Positions 51,772 to 59,381 of a stretch of DNA of 64,000 bases are shown here, piece after piece. A program made the translations under genes and the position numbers. The DNA is from Streptacidiphilus sp. ASG 303 (GTDB lineage Bacteria; Actinomycetota; Actinomycetes; Streptomycetales; Streptomycetaceae). The notes under the pieces are model-generated. The model was not told the DNA's origin. It did no database searches and worked only from the letters and a program-made list of their open reading frames with translations. The number at the start of each line of letters is the position of its first letter. Position 1 is the stretch's first letter. The stretch is from positions 1 to 64,000 of the forward strand of contig NZ_JAJLRA010000029.1 in the NCBI RefSeq assembly GCF_020991365.1, written 5' to 3'.

Positions 51772-52734
51772 ATGGCGATGGGGACATCCTCGGCAGGGGC
51801 ACCGCCGGCGGGCGCGCCGCCGAAGGGGGCGTCCGCGCGGCGGAGGCGCCGGTGGCGGTGGCTGCTGCCGGCCGTGCTGGCGCTGGCCGTGCTGGCGGCG
51901 GCCGTGCTGTTCGCGGAGCGCCGCCACGTCCTGCCCGCCGCCGAGGAGTGCCACGTCGTCACCGCCGCCGGGGAGGTGGTGCTGGACCCCACGCAGGCGT
52001 CCAACGCCGCCGTGATCGCGGCCGTGGCCCGGTCGCGGAACCTGCCGGAGCGGGCGGTCACCATCGCCCTGGCCACCGCGCTGCAGGAGTCGCACCTGGA
52101 GAACCTGGTGGGCGGGGACCGCGACTCGATCGGCCTGTTCCAGCAGCGGCCGTCGCAGGGCTGGGGCACCGCCCGGCAGATCGCCGACCCGGTGTACACC
52201 GCCAACAAGTTCTTCGACGGGCTGGCGAAGGTCCCCGGCTACTCGCGGCTGCCGCTCACCGAGGCGGCCCAGGCGGTGCAGAAGAGCGGCTTCCCGCAGG
52301 CGTACGCCAAGCACGAGACCGACGCCACGGTGCTCGCGGGCTCCCTCACCGGGCGCGAGGCGGAGTCGCTGGGCTGCACCGTGGACGGCGCGGCGCCGGT
52401 GGCCGCGGCCTCGCCGCGGGTCGGGCGGGACGGGCTGACCGCGGGCGCCCGGCGGATCGCCGCGCAGGTGCGGCGGGACTTCGGCCGCACCGTCGCGGTG
52501 CGTGCCGCGGCCGGGGGCCGCGGCCTGGAGCTGCTGCCGTCCGGTGAGGGCGCGGCGGCCCGCCGCGGCGGCTGGGCGGTGGCGCACTGGGCGGTGGCGC
52601 GGGCGGCGGACCTGGGCGTCGCGTCGGTGGCGTACGGGGGCGCGGAGTGGCGGACCGGCGGGTCCTCCGGCGCCTGGCGGGCCGGCGGGGAGCGGGCGCC
52701 CGCCGGACGGGTGCTGGTGACCGCGGGCGGCTGA
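51772..52734 (+). CDS. Membrane-anchored lysozyme/transglycosylase-like protein
   Basis: A 320-residue protein with a basic N-terminus, one membrane segment (WLLPAVLALAVLAAAVLFAE) and an extracytoplasmic domain. ITIALATALQESHLENLVGG followed by DSIGLFQQRPSQGWGTARQI has the order expected of the lysozyme-like/SLT fold: the Glu in LQES is placed like the catalytic acid, and GLFQQRP like the GLxQ turn. It probably cleaves or binds peptidoglycan. Close homologues are sometimes named 'heavy metal transporter', for which no support is visible. The C-terminal 120 residues form an alpha/beta module with WAVAHWAVARAADLGVASVA. Confidence 0.78.
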   Translation: MAMGTSSAGAPPAGAPPKGASARRRRRWRWLLPAVLALAVLAAAVLFAERRHVLPAAEECHVVTAAGEVVLDPTQASNAAVIAAVARSRNLPERAVTIALATALQESHLENLVGGDRDSIGLFQQRPSQGWGTARQIADPVYTANKFFDGLAKVPGYSRLPLTEAAQAVQKSGFPQAYAKHETDATVLAGSLTGREAESLGCTVDGAAPVAAASPRVGRDGLTAGARRIAAQVRRDFGRTVAVRAAAGGRGLELLPSGEGAAARRGGWAVAHWAVARAADLGVASVAYGGAEWRTGGSSGAWRAGGERAPAGRVLVTAGG

Positions 52735-52784
52735 CACGGGGCACCCCCGGCGCGGACCGCGGTCCCCGGGCAGGACCGCGGCCC

Positions 52785-52811
52785 CCGGCCCGGGCCCAGG
52801 TCCCGGGCCGG
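52785..52811 (+). terminator. Hairpin terminator
   Basis: CCGGCCCGGG and CCCGGGCCGG form a perfect 10-bp stem with a 7-nt loop, 50 nt after the transglycosylase-like gene. Confidence 0.55.
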
Positions 52812-52834
52812 CCGGGCGGAACCGCAATCAGGTG

Positions 52835-52862
52835 TTCGAGTGTCACGGGGGTTGGCTACAGT
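52835..52862 (+). promoter_or_regulatory. Possible promoter of the secreted repeat-protein gene
   Basis: TTCGAG (52835-52840) and TACAGT (52857-52862) lie 16 nt apart in a locally less GC-rich segment and would give a leader of about 145 nt. The -10 box is a good match; the -35 is weak. Confidence 0.35.
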
Positions 52863-53009
52863 CGTCGCGTGCGCCTCCCGGGCGCGCTGCAGGGGGACAC
52901 ACGGGGGAAGCGGGGGGATCCGCGCCGTACCGGCGCGACCGCACACTTTCGGGCTCCGGCTGCCGCGACGGCGGGTGCACACCCCTGTCCCGACGACGAG
53001 GAGTCACCT

Positions 53010-53957
53010 GTGCAGTCCTCCCTCCCCGGCGGCGCCCGCCGCACCCTCCGCCGCCTGGCCACCGCGACGGCCGCGGCCGGCATGGCGGCCGCCATGGCCG
53101 GCACCGCGACGGCCGCCGAGGCCGCGGGCCCGTCCGCCCCGGCCGCCCCGACCGCCGCCGTCCGCACCGGCGTCCCGCAGGGCGCCGTCGCCCTGCCGTC
53201 CGCCCTCGCCCGGGCGGGCACCAGCCGCGTCGCCGCCCTGCCGCTGAACGCCATCGACGGCAAGGGCACCCTCTGCGGGTGGAACCCGTCGAGCAAGGGC
53301 GGCTTCGGCTCGCCGACGTGCTACTCCGGCTACTCCTTCGTGAACGGCGCGGTGGCGGGCAGCATCAACAGCGACCGCACCGAGGACGTGTTCCTGCGCC
53401 ACAGGAGCAACGGCCACCTGTACGGCTTCGTCTCCGGCGTCTCCAAGCCCGTCGACGAGGGGGCCGGCTGGAACGGCTACACCGCGCTCGCCATGCCGGG
53501 GAACCTGGGCGGCACCGCGGCCGACGACGTGGTCGGCCGCGACCGGTCCGGCGTGCTGTGGGTGCACCCCGGCTACTCCAACGGGCACCTCGGCCGGCGC
53601 ATCCGGGTCGGCAGCGGCTGGAACACCTACCGCGCGATCTTCGGCAAGTTCGACTACACCGGCGACGGCCGCACCGACCTGCTCGGCGTGGACTACCACA
53701 ACACGGTGTGGGTGCACCCGGGCACCGGCGACGTGAAGCGGCCGTTCCACCGCCGGATCCGCCTGGCCACCAACTTCCGGGGCTACGACTACGTGCTCTC
53801 CACCGGCGACGTGAACCGGGACGGCCGCTCGGACTTCCTGGCCCGGGACACCTCCGGCCGTCTGTGGCTGTTCCGCGGCTACAACCGGGTGAGCCGGCCG
53901 TTCGCCGCCCGCTACTCGCTGGGGACCGCCCTGAGGAACGAGAAGATCATCTTCTGA
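53010..53957 (+). CDS. Secreted FG-GAP/VCBS-repeat protein
   Basis: The 315-residue protein starts at GTG 53010. A twin-Arg-like basic stretch (ARRTLRRLATATAAAGMAAA) and an Ala-rich segment ending TATAAEAAG form a signal peptide. The mature protein contains repeated beta-propeller blades with Ca-binding DxDxDG-like loops: GNLGGTAADDVVGRDRSGVL, FDYTGDGRTDLLGVDYHNTV and VNRDGRSDFLARDTSGRLWL. Such propellers mediate binding of glycans, proteins or surfaces. A GAGGAG Shine-Dalgarno precedes the start. One Cys pair (LCGW, TCYS) may form a disulfide. Confidence 0.85.
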   Translation: MQSSLPGGARRTLRRLATATAAAGMAAAMAGTATAAEAAGPSAPAAPTAAVRTGVPQGAVALPSALARAGTSRVAALPLNAIDGKGTLCGWNPSSKGGFGSPTCYSGYSFVNGAVAGSINSDRTEDVFLRHRSNGHLYGFVSGVSKPVDEGAGWNGYTALAMPGNLGGTAADDVVGRDRSGVLWVHPGYSNGHLGRRIRVGSGWNTYRAIFGKFDYTGDGRTDLLGVDYHNTVWVHPGTGDVKRPFHRRIRLATNFRGYDYVLSTGDVNRDGRSDFLARDTSGRLWLFRGYNRVSRPFAARYSLGTALRNEKIIF

Positions 53958-54015
53958 CCCGGCCGGATCCGTCCGGCCCGGCCCGGCCGAACCCGGACGG
54001 GCTGCGGCCGCGGCC

Positions 54016-54058
54016 ACGGGCCCCGGTGCGCCGCCGCGTGCGGCGCACCGGGGCCCGT
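54016..54058 (+). terminator. Strong hairpin terminator
   Basis: A perfect 19-bp stem (54016-54034 with 54040-54058), arm ACGGGCCCCGGTGCGCCGC and a 5-nt loop, about 60 nt after the secreted repeat-protein gene. Confidence 0.8.
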
Positions 54059-54080
54059 CCGCGTCCGCCGCGACGTCCGG

Positions 54081-54128
54081 GGCGCACGGGACACACGGGA
54101 CGCACGGGGCGCACGGGGCGCACGGGGC
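54081..54128. repeat. Short degenerate tandem repeats
   Basis: Five or so copies of a 9-10-bp unit around CGCACGGGG, the last three nearly identical. They lie in non-coding sequence. Confidence 0.7.
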
Positions 54129-54453
54129 GCCGGCAGCGTCCGGGGCGTCCGGGGGACCCACCGGGGGATGAACCGGCCCGGCCGCCGGTTGACGGCTGCA
54201 CGGCCCGGGGGCGGGGCCCGCGGACGGAGGGGCGCCGCACCGGGCGAGGGGGCCGCCGCCGTTGCGGCGCAAGGGGAACGGCGCTCCGCGGACGAAGCAC
54301 CCCGCGGGCGCAATGTCCGTAATGCGACACGGAGGCCGCCCTCCGCTTTACCGAGTCTTTGCTTCCGGCGGCCGCAACCTTCCCGCTCCCCCGGCGGTAA
54401 TCACCACGTCCGCCCGGCGGACGGGTCCTGTTCGCATTTCCGTTAGGAGCACC

Positions 54454-55113
54454 ATGTCTCTCCCCCTCACGCGTCGGATCGCCCAGGCCGCGCTGCTCGT
54501 CGCGGCCGGAGCGGCCCCCGTGGTCGCGGCGGCCGGCACCGCGTCCGCCGCGGAGCTGCCCCGGACGGCCGACCTGGGTGGGCTGACCCAGCTCGACAGC
54601 GACGGCCTCGCCCACCAGGTGCAGGACGTCGCGCACCAGGCCGGCCGCCAGGCCGGATCCGCGGGCGGCCACGCGGTGGCCTCCGGCGTCCCGACCGCGG
54701 CCGACACGCTCGGCGCCACCGCCGGTGCCGCGATCCCCGAGCTCAACAGGCTCGTCGGCTCCACCGCGGAGCAGGCCGGCGCCACCGCGGGCACCACCGG
54801 CGACATGGCCTCCGGCGCTGCCAACCGCGCCGTCAGCCCGGTGAGCGGCGGCAGCCCGCTCGGCGCCCTCACCGGCGGCGGCCTGCCCACCGGCCAGCTC
54901 ACCGGCGGCCTCCCGCTCGGCGGCCTGGACCAGATGGCGGGCGGCGGCGCCCACCACCGCCTCGGCGGCCTGCCGGACCTCGGCTCGTCCTCCGGCGGCC
55001 TCGGCGGCCTGGACTCGCTGACCTCGCTGATCAGCGGCATCGGCGGCGCCGCGAGCCAGGGCACCCAGGGCCTGCAGGGCGGCGGCTCCCCCATCCAGGG
55101 CCTGCCGCTCTGA
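54454..55113 (+). CDS. Secreted Gly/Ala-rich protein
   Basis: The 219-residue protein begins MSLPLTRRIAQAALLVAAGA with a signal peptide ending ASA-AEL. The mature part is low-complexity, dominated by Gly, Ala and Leu in loosely repeated blocks such as LGALTGGGLPTGQLTGGLPL and GSSSGGLGGLDSLTSLISGI, with one helical patch HQVQDVAHQAGRQAGSAGG. Similar streptomycete proteins are sometimes called 'ATP-binding', without a visible nucleotide motif. It is probably exported and structural or matrix-associated. A TTAGGAG Shine-Dalgarno lies 5 nt before the ATG. Confidence 0.75.
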   Translation: MSLPLTRRIAQAALLVAAGAAPVVAAAGTASAAELPRTADLGGLTQLDSDGLAHQVQDVAHQAGRQAGSAGGHAVASGVPTAADTLGATAGAAIPELNRLVGSTAEQAGATAGTTGDMASGAANRAVSPVSGGSPLGALTGGGLPTGQLTGGLPLGGLDQMAGGGAHHRLGGLPDLGSSSGGLGGLDSLTSLISGIGGAASQGTQGLQGGGSPIQGLPL

Positions 55114-55131
55114 CGCACCCGGGTGCGTCCG

Positions 55132-55184
55132 CACGGACGGGCGGGGCCGGGGAGCTGCACACTCCCCGGCCCCGCCCGTCCGTG
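55132..55184. terminator. Bidirectional hairpin terminator
   Basis: A perfect 23-bp stem (55132-55154 with 55162-55184) and a CTGCACA loop between the convergent secreted-protein and dapC genes. Confidence 0.82.
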
Positions 55185-55243
55185 GCGCACGGCCTCCGGC
55201 CGCCGGTGGGCCGCCGGCCGTCCGGCCGCCAGGTGTCGGGCCG

Positions 55244-56392
55244 TCAGGCGCCGAGCCGCCGGACCGCGGCGTCCACCCGCTCGTCGACGGCGGTGAACGC
55301 CACCCGCACGAACCGCTCGCCCGCCTCGCCGTAGAAGTCGCCAGGCGCGACCAGGATGCCGAGGCCCGCCAGCTCCGCCACGGTGTCCCAGCACGGCTCG
55401 TCCCGGGTCGCCCACAGGTAGAGGCTGGCCTCCGAGTGCTCGATCCGGAAGCCGTACGCCTCCAGCGCCTCGCGCAGCGCGCTGCGGCGGCGGGCGTACC
55501 GCTCCCGCTGCTCCGCCACGTGCGCGTCGTCCTCCAGCGCGGCCACCGTCGCCGCCTGCACCGGCGCCGGCACGATCATGCCGCCGTGCTTGCGGACCTG
55601 CAGCAGCTCGTGCACCACCGCGCGGTCGCCCGCGACGAAGGACGCCCGGTAGCCCGCCAGGTTGGACCGCTTGGAGAGCGAGTGGACCGCCAGCAGGCCG
55701 TCGTGGCCGTCCCCGCAGACGTCCGGGTGCAGCACCGAGACCGGGTCGGCCTCCCAACCCAGCTCCAGATAGCACTCGTCGCTGACCAGGAGCACGCCGT
55801 GCTCGCGGGCCCAGGCGACGGTGCGGCGCAGCTCGTCCGTCCCGAGGACGCGGCCGGTGGGGTTGGACGGCGAGTTGAGCCAGAGCAGCCGCAGCCCGGC
55901 CGGGTCCAGCTCCCACGGGTCGTCGTAGACCACCGGCTCGGCGCCCGCCAGCCGGGCGCCCACCTCGTACGTGGGGTAGGCCAGTCGCGGCAGGGCCACC
56001 CGGTCGCCGGGGCCGAGGCCGAGCTGCGTCGGCAGCCAGGCCACCAGCTCCTTGGACCCGATCGTGGGCAGGACCCCCGACGGGTCGGCGCCGGTGGCGC
56101 CCAGGCGGCGGCGCAGCCAGCCGGCGATCGCCTCCCGCAGTTCGGGGGTGCCCCAGACGGTGGGGTAGCCGGGCGCGTCCGAGGCCTCGGCCAGCGCCTT
56201 GCGGATCAGCTCCGGGACCGGGTCCACGGGGGTGCCGACCGAGAGGTCGACGATGCCGCCGGGGTGCGCGGCGGCGGTCGCCTTGTACGGCTCCAGCCGG
56301 TCCCAGGGGAAGACCGGGAGGAGCCCGGAGACGCGGCGCGCCGCTCCCGAGCCGGTCGGGAGCGGCGCGTGCGTGCTGTCGTTGGTGCTCAC
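55244..56392 (-). CDS. dapC: Succinyldiaminopimelate transaminase
   Basis: A 382-residue PLP-dependent aminotransferase (fold type I). GIVDLSVGTPVDPVPELIRK is the N-terminal gate; LLWLNSPSNPTGRVLGTDEL binds the substrate; LVSDECYLELGWE contains the PLP-ring Asp; and SLSKRSNLAGYRASFVAGD carries the Schiff-base Lys. DapC makes N-succinyl-diaminopimelate, the substrate of DapE encoded 4 kb away. GTG 56392 follows the ferredoxin gene on the same strand by 20 nt, an arrangement widely conserved in actinobacteria. Confidence 0.92.
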   Translation of the reverse strand: MSTNDSTHAPLPTGSGAARRVSGLLPVFPWDRLEPYKATAAAHPGGIVDLSVGTPVDPVPELIRKALAEASDAPGYPTVWGTPELREAIAGWLRRRLGATGADPSGVLPTIGSKELVAWLPTQLGLGPGDRVALPRLAYPTYEVGARLAGAEPVVYDDPWELDPAGLRLLWLNSPSNPTGRVLGTDELRRTVAWAREHGVLLVSDECYLELGWEADPVSVLHPDVCGDGHDGLLAVHSLSKRSNLAGYRASFVAGDRAVVHELLQVRKHGGMIVPAPVQAATVAALEDDAHVAEQRERYARRRSALREALEAYGFRIEHSEASLYLWATRDEPCWDTVAELAGLGILVAPGDFYGEAGERFVRVAFTAVDERVDAAVRRLGA

Positions 56393-56412
56393 AGCGTCGG
56401 TGCCACCGATCG

Positions 56413-56733
56413 TCAGGCCTGCTGCGGGGGCAGGGCGGCGATGAAGGGGTGGTCGCGCTCGATCAGCCCGAGCTTGGAGGCGCCACCGGGCGAGCCGAGG
56501 TCGTCGAAGAACTCGACGTTCGCCTTGTAGTAGTCCTTCCACTCCTCCGGGGTGTCGTCCTCGTAGAAGATCGCCTCGACCGGGCACACCGGCTCACAGG
56601 CACCGCAGTCGACGCACTCGTCCGGGTGGATGTAGAGGGACCGCTGCCCCTCGTAGATGCAGTCGACCGGGCACTCCTCGATGCAAGCCTTGTCCTTGAC
56701 GTCGACACAAGGCTGCGCGATGACGTAGGTCAC
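56413..56733 (-). CDS. fdxA: 7Fe-type ferredoxin
   Basis: The 106-residue ferredoxin begins MTYVIAQPCVDVKDKACIEE and has Cys patterns for one 3Fe-4S and one 4Fe-4S cluster: CVDVKDKACIEECPVDCIY and CVDCGACEPVCPVEAIFYED. The length, the acidic C-terminal helix DTPEEWKDYYKANVEFF and the sequence are typical of actinobacterial FdxA-type ferredoxins. It carries electrons to P450s or other oxidoreductases. An AGGAGGAACGACAGC Shine-Dalgarno precedes the GTG. dapC lies 20 nt downstream in the same transcript. Confidence 0.94.
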   Translation of the reverse strand: MTYVIAQPCVDVKDKACIEECPVDCIYEGQRSLYIHPDECVDCGACEPVCPVEAIFYEDDTPEEWKDYYKANVEFFDDLGSPGGASKLGLIERDHPFIAALPPQQA

Positions 56734-56845
56734 GCTGTCGTTCCTCCTCGTAGGGGCTGGCTCTCGCGCGGGGGAGCGCGTCGTCGTCGATGCCCGCCCC
56801 TAGTATCGCGGGTCTACGACACTGGATGCACGGGAGGTGGCCGGG

Positions 56846-57859
56846 ATGGCGCACGGAGATCCGCCGCAGGGGCGCGCCGGGGTCCGGCTCACCCCTTCCG
56901 ACGTGGGACGACGCGTCTCGGTGCGGCGGGTCCTGGACGTCTCGGGGGACCGTCCGGTCTTCGGCGACACGCTGGGCGTGCTCGCATCGTGGGACGCCGG
57001 GACGCTGGTCGTGGTCGGCCGGGACGGCAGGGAGACCGCCGTCCCGGAGCACCTGCTCGTCGCGGGCAAGCCGGTGCCGCCCGCGCCCGCCCGGCGGGCC
57101 CCCGCGCCCGAGGCCGGGCCGGTGGAGCTGCAGCGCCTCGCCGCCCGCGGCTGGCCCGCGGCCGAGACGGAGCGGCTCGGCGCGTGGACGCTGCGCGCCG
57201 CCGGCGGCTTCACCCGGCGGGCCAACTCGGCGCAGGCCCTGGGCGATCCCGGCGTGCCGCTGCCGGACGCCCTGGCGGCCGTGCGCGCCTGGTACGCCGC
57301 CCGCGGGCTGCCCGCCCAGGTCGAGGTGACCGTGCCCGGCTCGCCGGAGGGGCTCCGCGAGGAGCTGGCGCGGCTCGGCGCCGAGGAGGCGCCCACGCTC
57401 TTCCGCACGGCCCCGCTGGCGCCGCTCGCCCGGCTCGCCGCGGCGGACGACGGGGTGCGCCTCGCCCGGCGGGCTTCCGGCGGCTGGCTGTCGCGCTACC
57501 GGCGCGTGGGCGGCGACGCCGCCCTGGAGCGGGCCGCGCAGGCAGTGCTGCACGGCGGCCCCTCGGTCTGGTTCGCCTCGCTGCCCTCGGCGGACGGCTC
57601 CGGGCCCGACGCGATCGGCCGGTGCGTGGTCGACGGCGCGTGGGCGGGCTTCTCGGCCGTCGAGGTGGTGCCGGGGAGGCGCCGCGAGGGGCTGGCCACC
57701 CGGGTCATGGCGGCGCTCGCGGCGCGCGCCGCCGAGGAGGGCGCCACCGGCGCGTACCTCCAGGTGGAGGCGGAGAACGACGGCGCGGTGGCCCTGTACG
57801 ACCGGCTGGGCTTCACCACCGGCCACACTTACCACTACTGCCGGCTGCCGCAGGGCTGA
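56846..57859 (+). CDS. GNAT-family N-acetyltransferase
   Basis: A 337-residue protein with an N-terminal SH3-like or beta-barrel module (VGRRVSVRRVLDVSGDRPVF and VVVGRDGRETAVPEHLL) and a GNAT region at the C-terminus. FSAVEVVPGRRREGLATRVM has the R/Q-x-x-G-x-A acetyl-CoA loop, and LQVEAENDGAVALYDRLGFT is the final GNAT helix and strand. The substrate is unknown. ATG 56846 lies 8 nt after GGGAGG; GTG 56837 overlaps that Shine-Dalgarno and is rejected. It is divergent from fdxA. Confidence 0.88.
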   Translation: MAHGDPPQGRAGVRLTPSDVGRRVSVRRVLDVSGDRPVFGDTLGVLASWDAGTLVVVGRDGRETAVPEHLLVAGKPVPPAPARRAPAPEAGPVELQRLAARGWPAAETERLGAWTLRAAGGFTRRANSAQALGDPGVPLPDALAAVRAWYAARGLPAQVEVTVPGSPEGLREELARLGAEEAPTLFRTAPLAPLARLAAADDGVRLARRASGGWLSRYRRVGGDAALERAAQAVLHGGPSVWFASLPSADGSGPDAIGRCVVDGAWAGFSAVEVVPGRRREGLATRVMAALAARAAEEGATGAYLQVEAENDGAVALYDRLGFTTGHTYHYCRLPQG

Positions 57860-57900
57860 CGCCCGGGTCGGGCCGGCCGGGCCCGACGCGGCTGGCCGGG

Positions 57901-57954
57901 CAGGCCGGGCAGGCCGGGCAGGCCGGGCAGGCCGGGCAGGCCGGACAGACGGAA
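57901..57954 (+). repeat. 9-bp tandem repeat upstream of the SirB1 gene
   Basis: Five exact copies of CAGGCCGGG (57901-57945) and a sixth degenerate one end 34 nt before the GTG start of the next gene. Slippage here would alter the distance from any upstream promoter. Confidence 0.85.
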
Positions 57955-57988
57955 CAGACCAGACCGACGCGAACGGGCCGTACCAGTC

Positions 57989-58834
57989 GTGAGCGAAGAG
58001 AGCCGGGCGCGGTTCAGCGCCGAGGCCAGGGCGGAGTGCCCGGACCCCGTGCTGCTCTGCCTGCTCGCCGCCGTGGAGGCGGACCCGCAGGCCGACCCGG
58101 ACGAGGCGGTCGCCGCCGCCGGCGCCGCCCTGGACCGCCTGGCCGCCGCGGTGCGCCGGGCCGTCGCCGAGCGCCGGCCCCGCGGCGCGGAGGCGGTGGC
58201 GGCGCTGCTCGCGGCGGTGCTGGCGGGCCGCGAGCGGTTCCACGGGCGGCCGTCGGACTACAACCGGCTGGAGTCCTCGCTGCTGCCGGCGGTGCTGGAG
58301 CGCCGCCGCGGACTGCCGATCATGCTCTCCCTGGTGTGGTCGGCCGTCGGCGCGCGGGCCGGGCTGCCCGTCCACGGCGTCGCGCTGCCGGGGCACTTCG
58401 TGGTGGCGGTCGGCGGCCCGGAGGAGGGCGGGCCCGTGCTCGCCGACCCGTTCCGCGGCGGGCGCCGGCTCTCCCCGGAGGACGCCTCGGACCTCGTCGC
58501 GGCGGCCACCGGCGGGCCGCTGACGGAGGACATGCTCACGCCGGCGCAGCCGCTCGACACCGTGCTGCGGGTGCTGGGCAACATCCGCACCTGGGCGGCG
58601 TCCCGCCCGGAGCACGCGCGCACCCAGCTGTGGGCCACCGAGCTGTCGCTGCTGCTGCCGCGGCACCCGGCCCAGCTGCGCCTGGAGCGCGCCGAACTCC
58701 TGGTCCGCACCGGGGACTTCCTCGGCGGCGCGGCGGAGATGGAGTCCTACGCGGGGATCCTGGACGCCTTCGACCCGGAGTCCGCCGCCCGCGTCCGGCT
58801 GGAGGCGAAGGCCGCACGGCACCGCCTCAACTGA
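57989..58834 (+). CDS. SirB1/transglutaminase-like family protein
   Basis: The 281-residue protein contains a SirB1-type transglutaminase-like core: YNRLESSLLPAVLERRRGLP, then IMLSLVWSAVGARAGLPVHG, VALPGHFVVAVGG and ILVDPFRGG-like VLADPFRGGRRLS. The canonical catalytic Cys of papain-like transglutaminases is absent in the RRGLPIMLSLVW segment, as usual for this family, so it may be a scaffold. The C-terminal TPR-like helices (RTQLWATELSLLLPRHPAQL) continue the family pattern. It starts at GTG 57989. Confidence 0.86.
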   Translation: MSEESRARFSAEARAECPDPVLLCLLAAVEADPQADPDEAVAAAGAALDRLAAAVRRAVAERRPRGAEAVAALLAAVLAGRERFHGRPSDYNRLESSLLPAVLERRRGLPIMLSLVWSAVGARAGLPVHGVALPGHFVVAVGGPEEGGPVLADPFRGGRRLSPEDASDLVAAATGGPLTEDMLTPAQPLDTVLRVLGNIRTWAASRPEHARTQLWATELSLLLPRHPAQLRLERAELLVRTGDFLGGAAEMESYAGILDAFDPESAARVRLEAKAARHRLN

Positions 58835-59041
58835 CCGGGGCGCCCGCCGGCGCCGGCCGGTCCCCGCACGGCCGGGGTCCCGGGGGCCGCGGACGGTACG
58901 GGACCGGCGCGCCGGGCGGCCCGGCCGTGCCCCGCGCGCCGTACGCTTCGGCGGGTTCGGGACGCGCGGGCAGGGAATCCCCCCTTTGTGCACTCGTGAA
59001 CCGGGCCCCGACGAACGCCCCCGGAAAACCCGCGGAGAGAG

Positions 59042-59242
59042 ATGCGCCTCCTGCTCGTGATCGTCCTGGCCGCGGTCGCCGCCTCCCTGCTGCTCGGGGT
59101 CGTCTGGGCCGTCGTCGGCTCCCGGCTGGGGGGCGGGCCCGCGGAGCGCGAGCGCACGCTGCGGGAGGGCCCGGGGCCGTCCGGCCCGGGGGCGCCGGGC
59201 CCCGGCCGGCCGCCGGGCCGCGAGGACCCGCCCGCCGCCTGA
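59042..59242 (+). CDS. Small single-segment membrane protein
   Basis: A 66-residue protein with one N-terminal membrane segment (MRLLLVIVLAAVAASLLLGV followed by VWAVVGSRL) and a disordered Pro/Gly-rich cytoplasmic tail. A GGAGAGAG Shine-Dalgarno ends at the ATG's -1 to -8. No family or function is recognised. Confidence 0.6.
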   Translation: MRLLLVIVLAAVAASLLLGVVWAVVGSRLGGGPAERERTLREGPGPSGPGAPGPGRPPGREDPPAA

Positions 59243-59316
59243 GGCCCGGCCGGGCACCCGGCCCCCGCCCCGCCGTGCCCCGCCGTGCCCCGCCGTGCCC
59301 CGCGCTCCGGGCGTCC

Positions 59317-59343
59317 GGCCCGGCCGCGCGGGGCGGCCGGGCC
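59317..59343. terminator. Hairpin between convergent genes
   Basis: GGCCCGGCCGC and GCGGCCGGGCC form a perfect 11-bp stem with a 5-nt loop. Three copies of CCGCCGTGCC precede it (about 59270-59300). Confidence 0.6.
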
Positions 59344-59381
59344 GGGCGCCCCGCACGGCGCGGGCCGCGGGCCGCGGGGCC

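Larger units (their letters stand above)
53958..54453 (+). other. 496-nt intergenic region with terminator, short repeats and promoter
   Basis: After the terminator and short repeats listed separately, 54180-54300 is featureless GC-rich DNA. The lower-GC stretch 54310-54450 has GTAATGCGACAC and a CTTTACCGAGTC patch that could hold the promoter of the next gene, whose TTAGGAG Shine-Dalgarno ends the region. No gene is supported. Confidence 0.4.

Noticed and set aside
51772-52734. Heavy-metal transporter
   Set aside because: Only one membrane segment and no metal-binding motif; the outer domain looks lysozyme-like.
56594-59356. A 920-residue reverse-strand frame opposite the GNAT and SirB1 genes
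   Set aside because: High GC leaves antisense frames open. The forward frames carry recognised motifs, start sites and spacing; the antisense has none.
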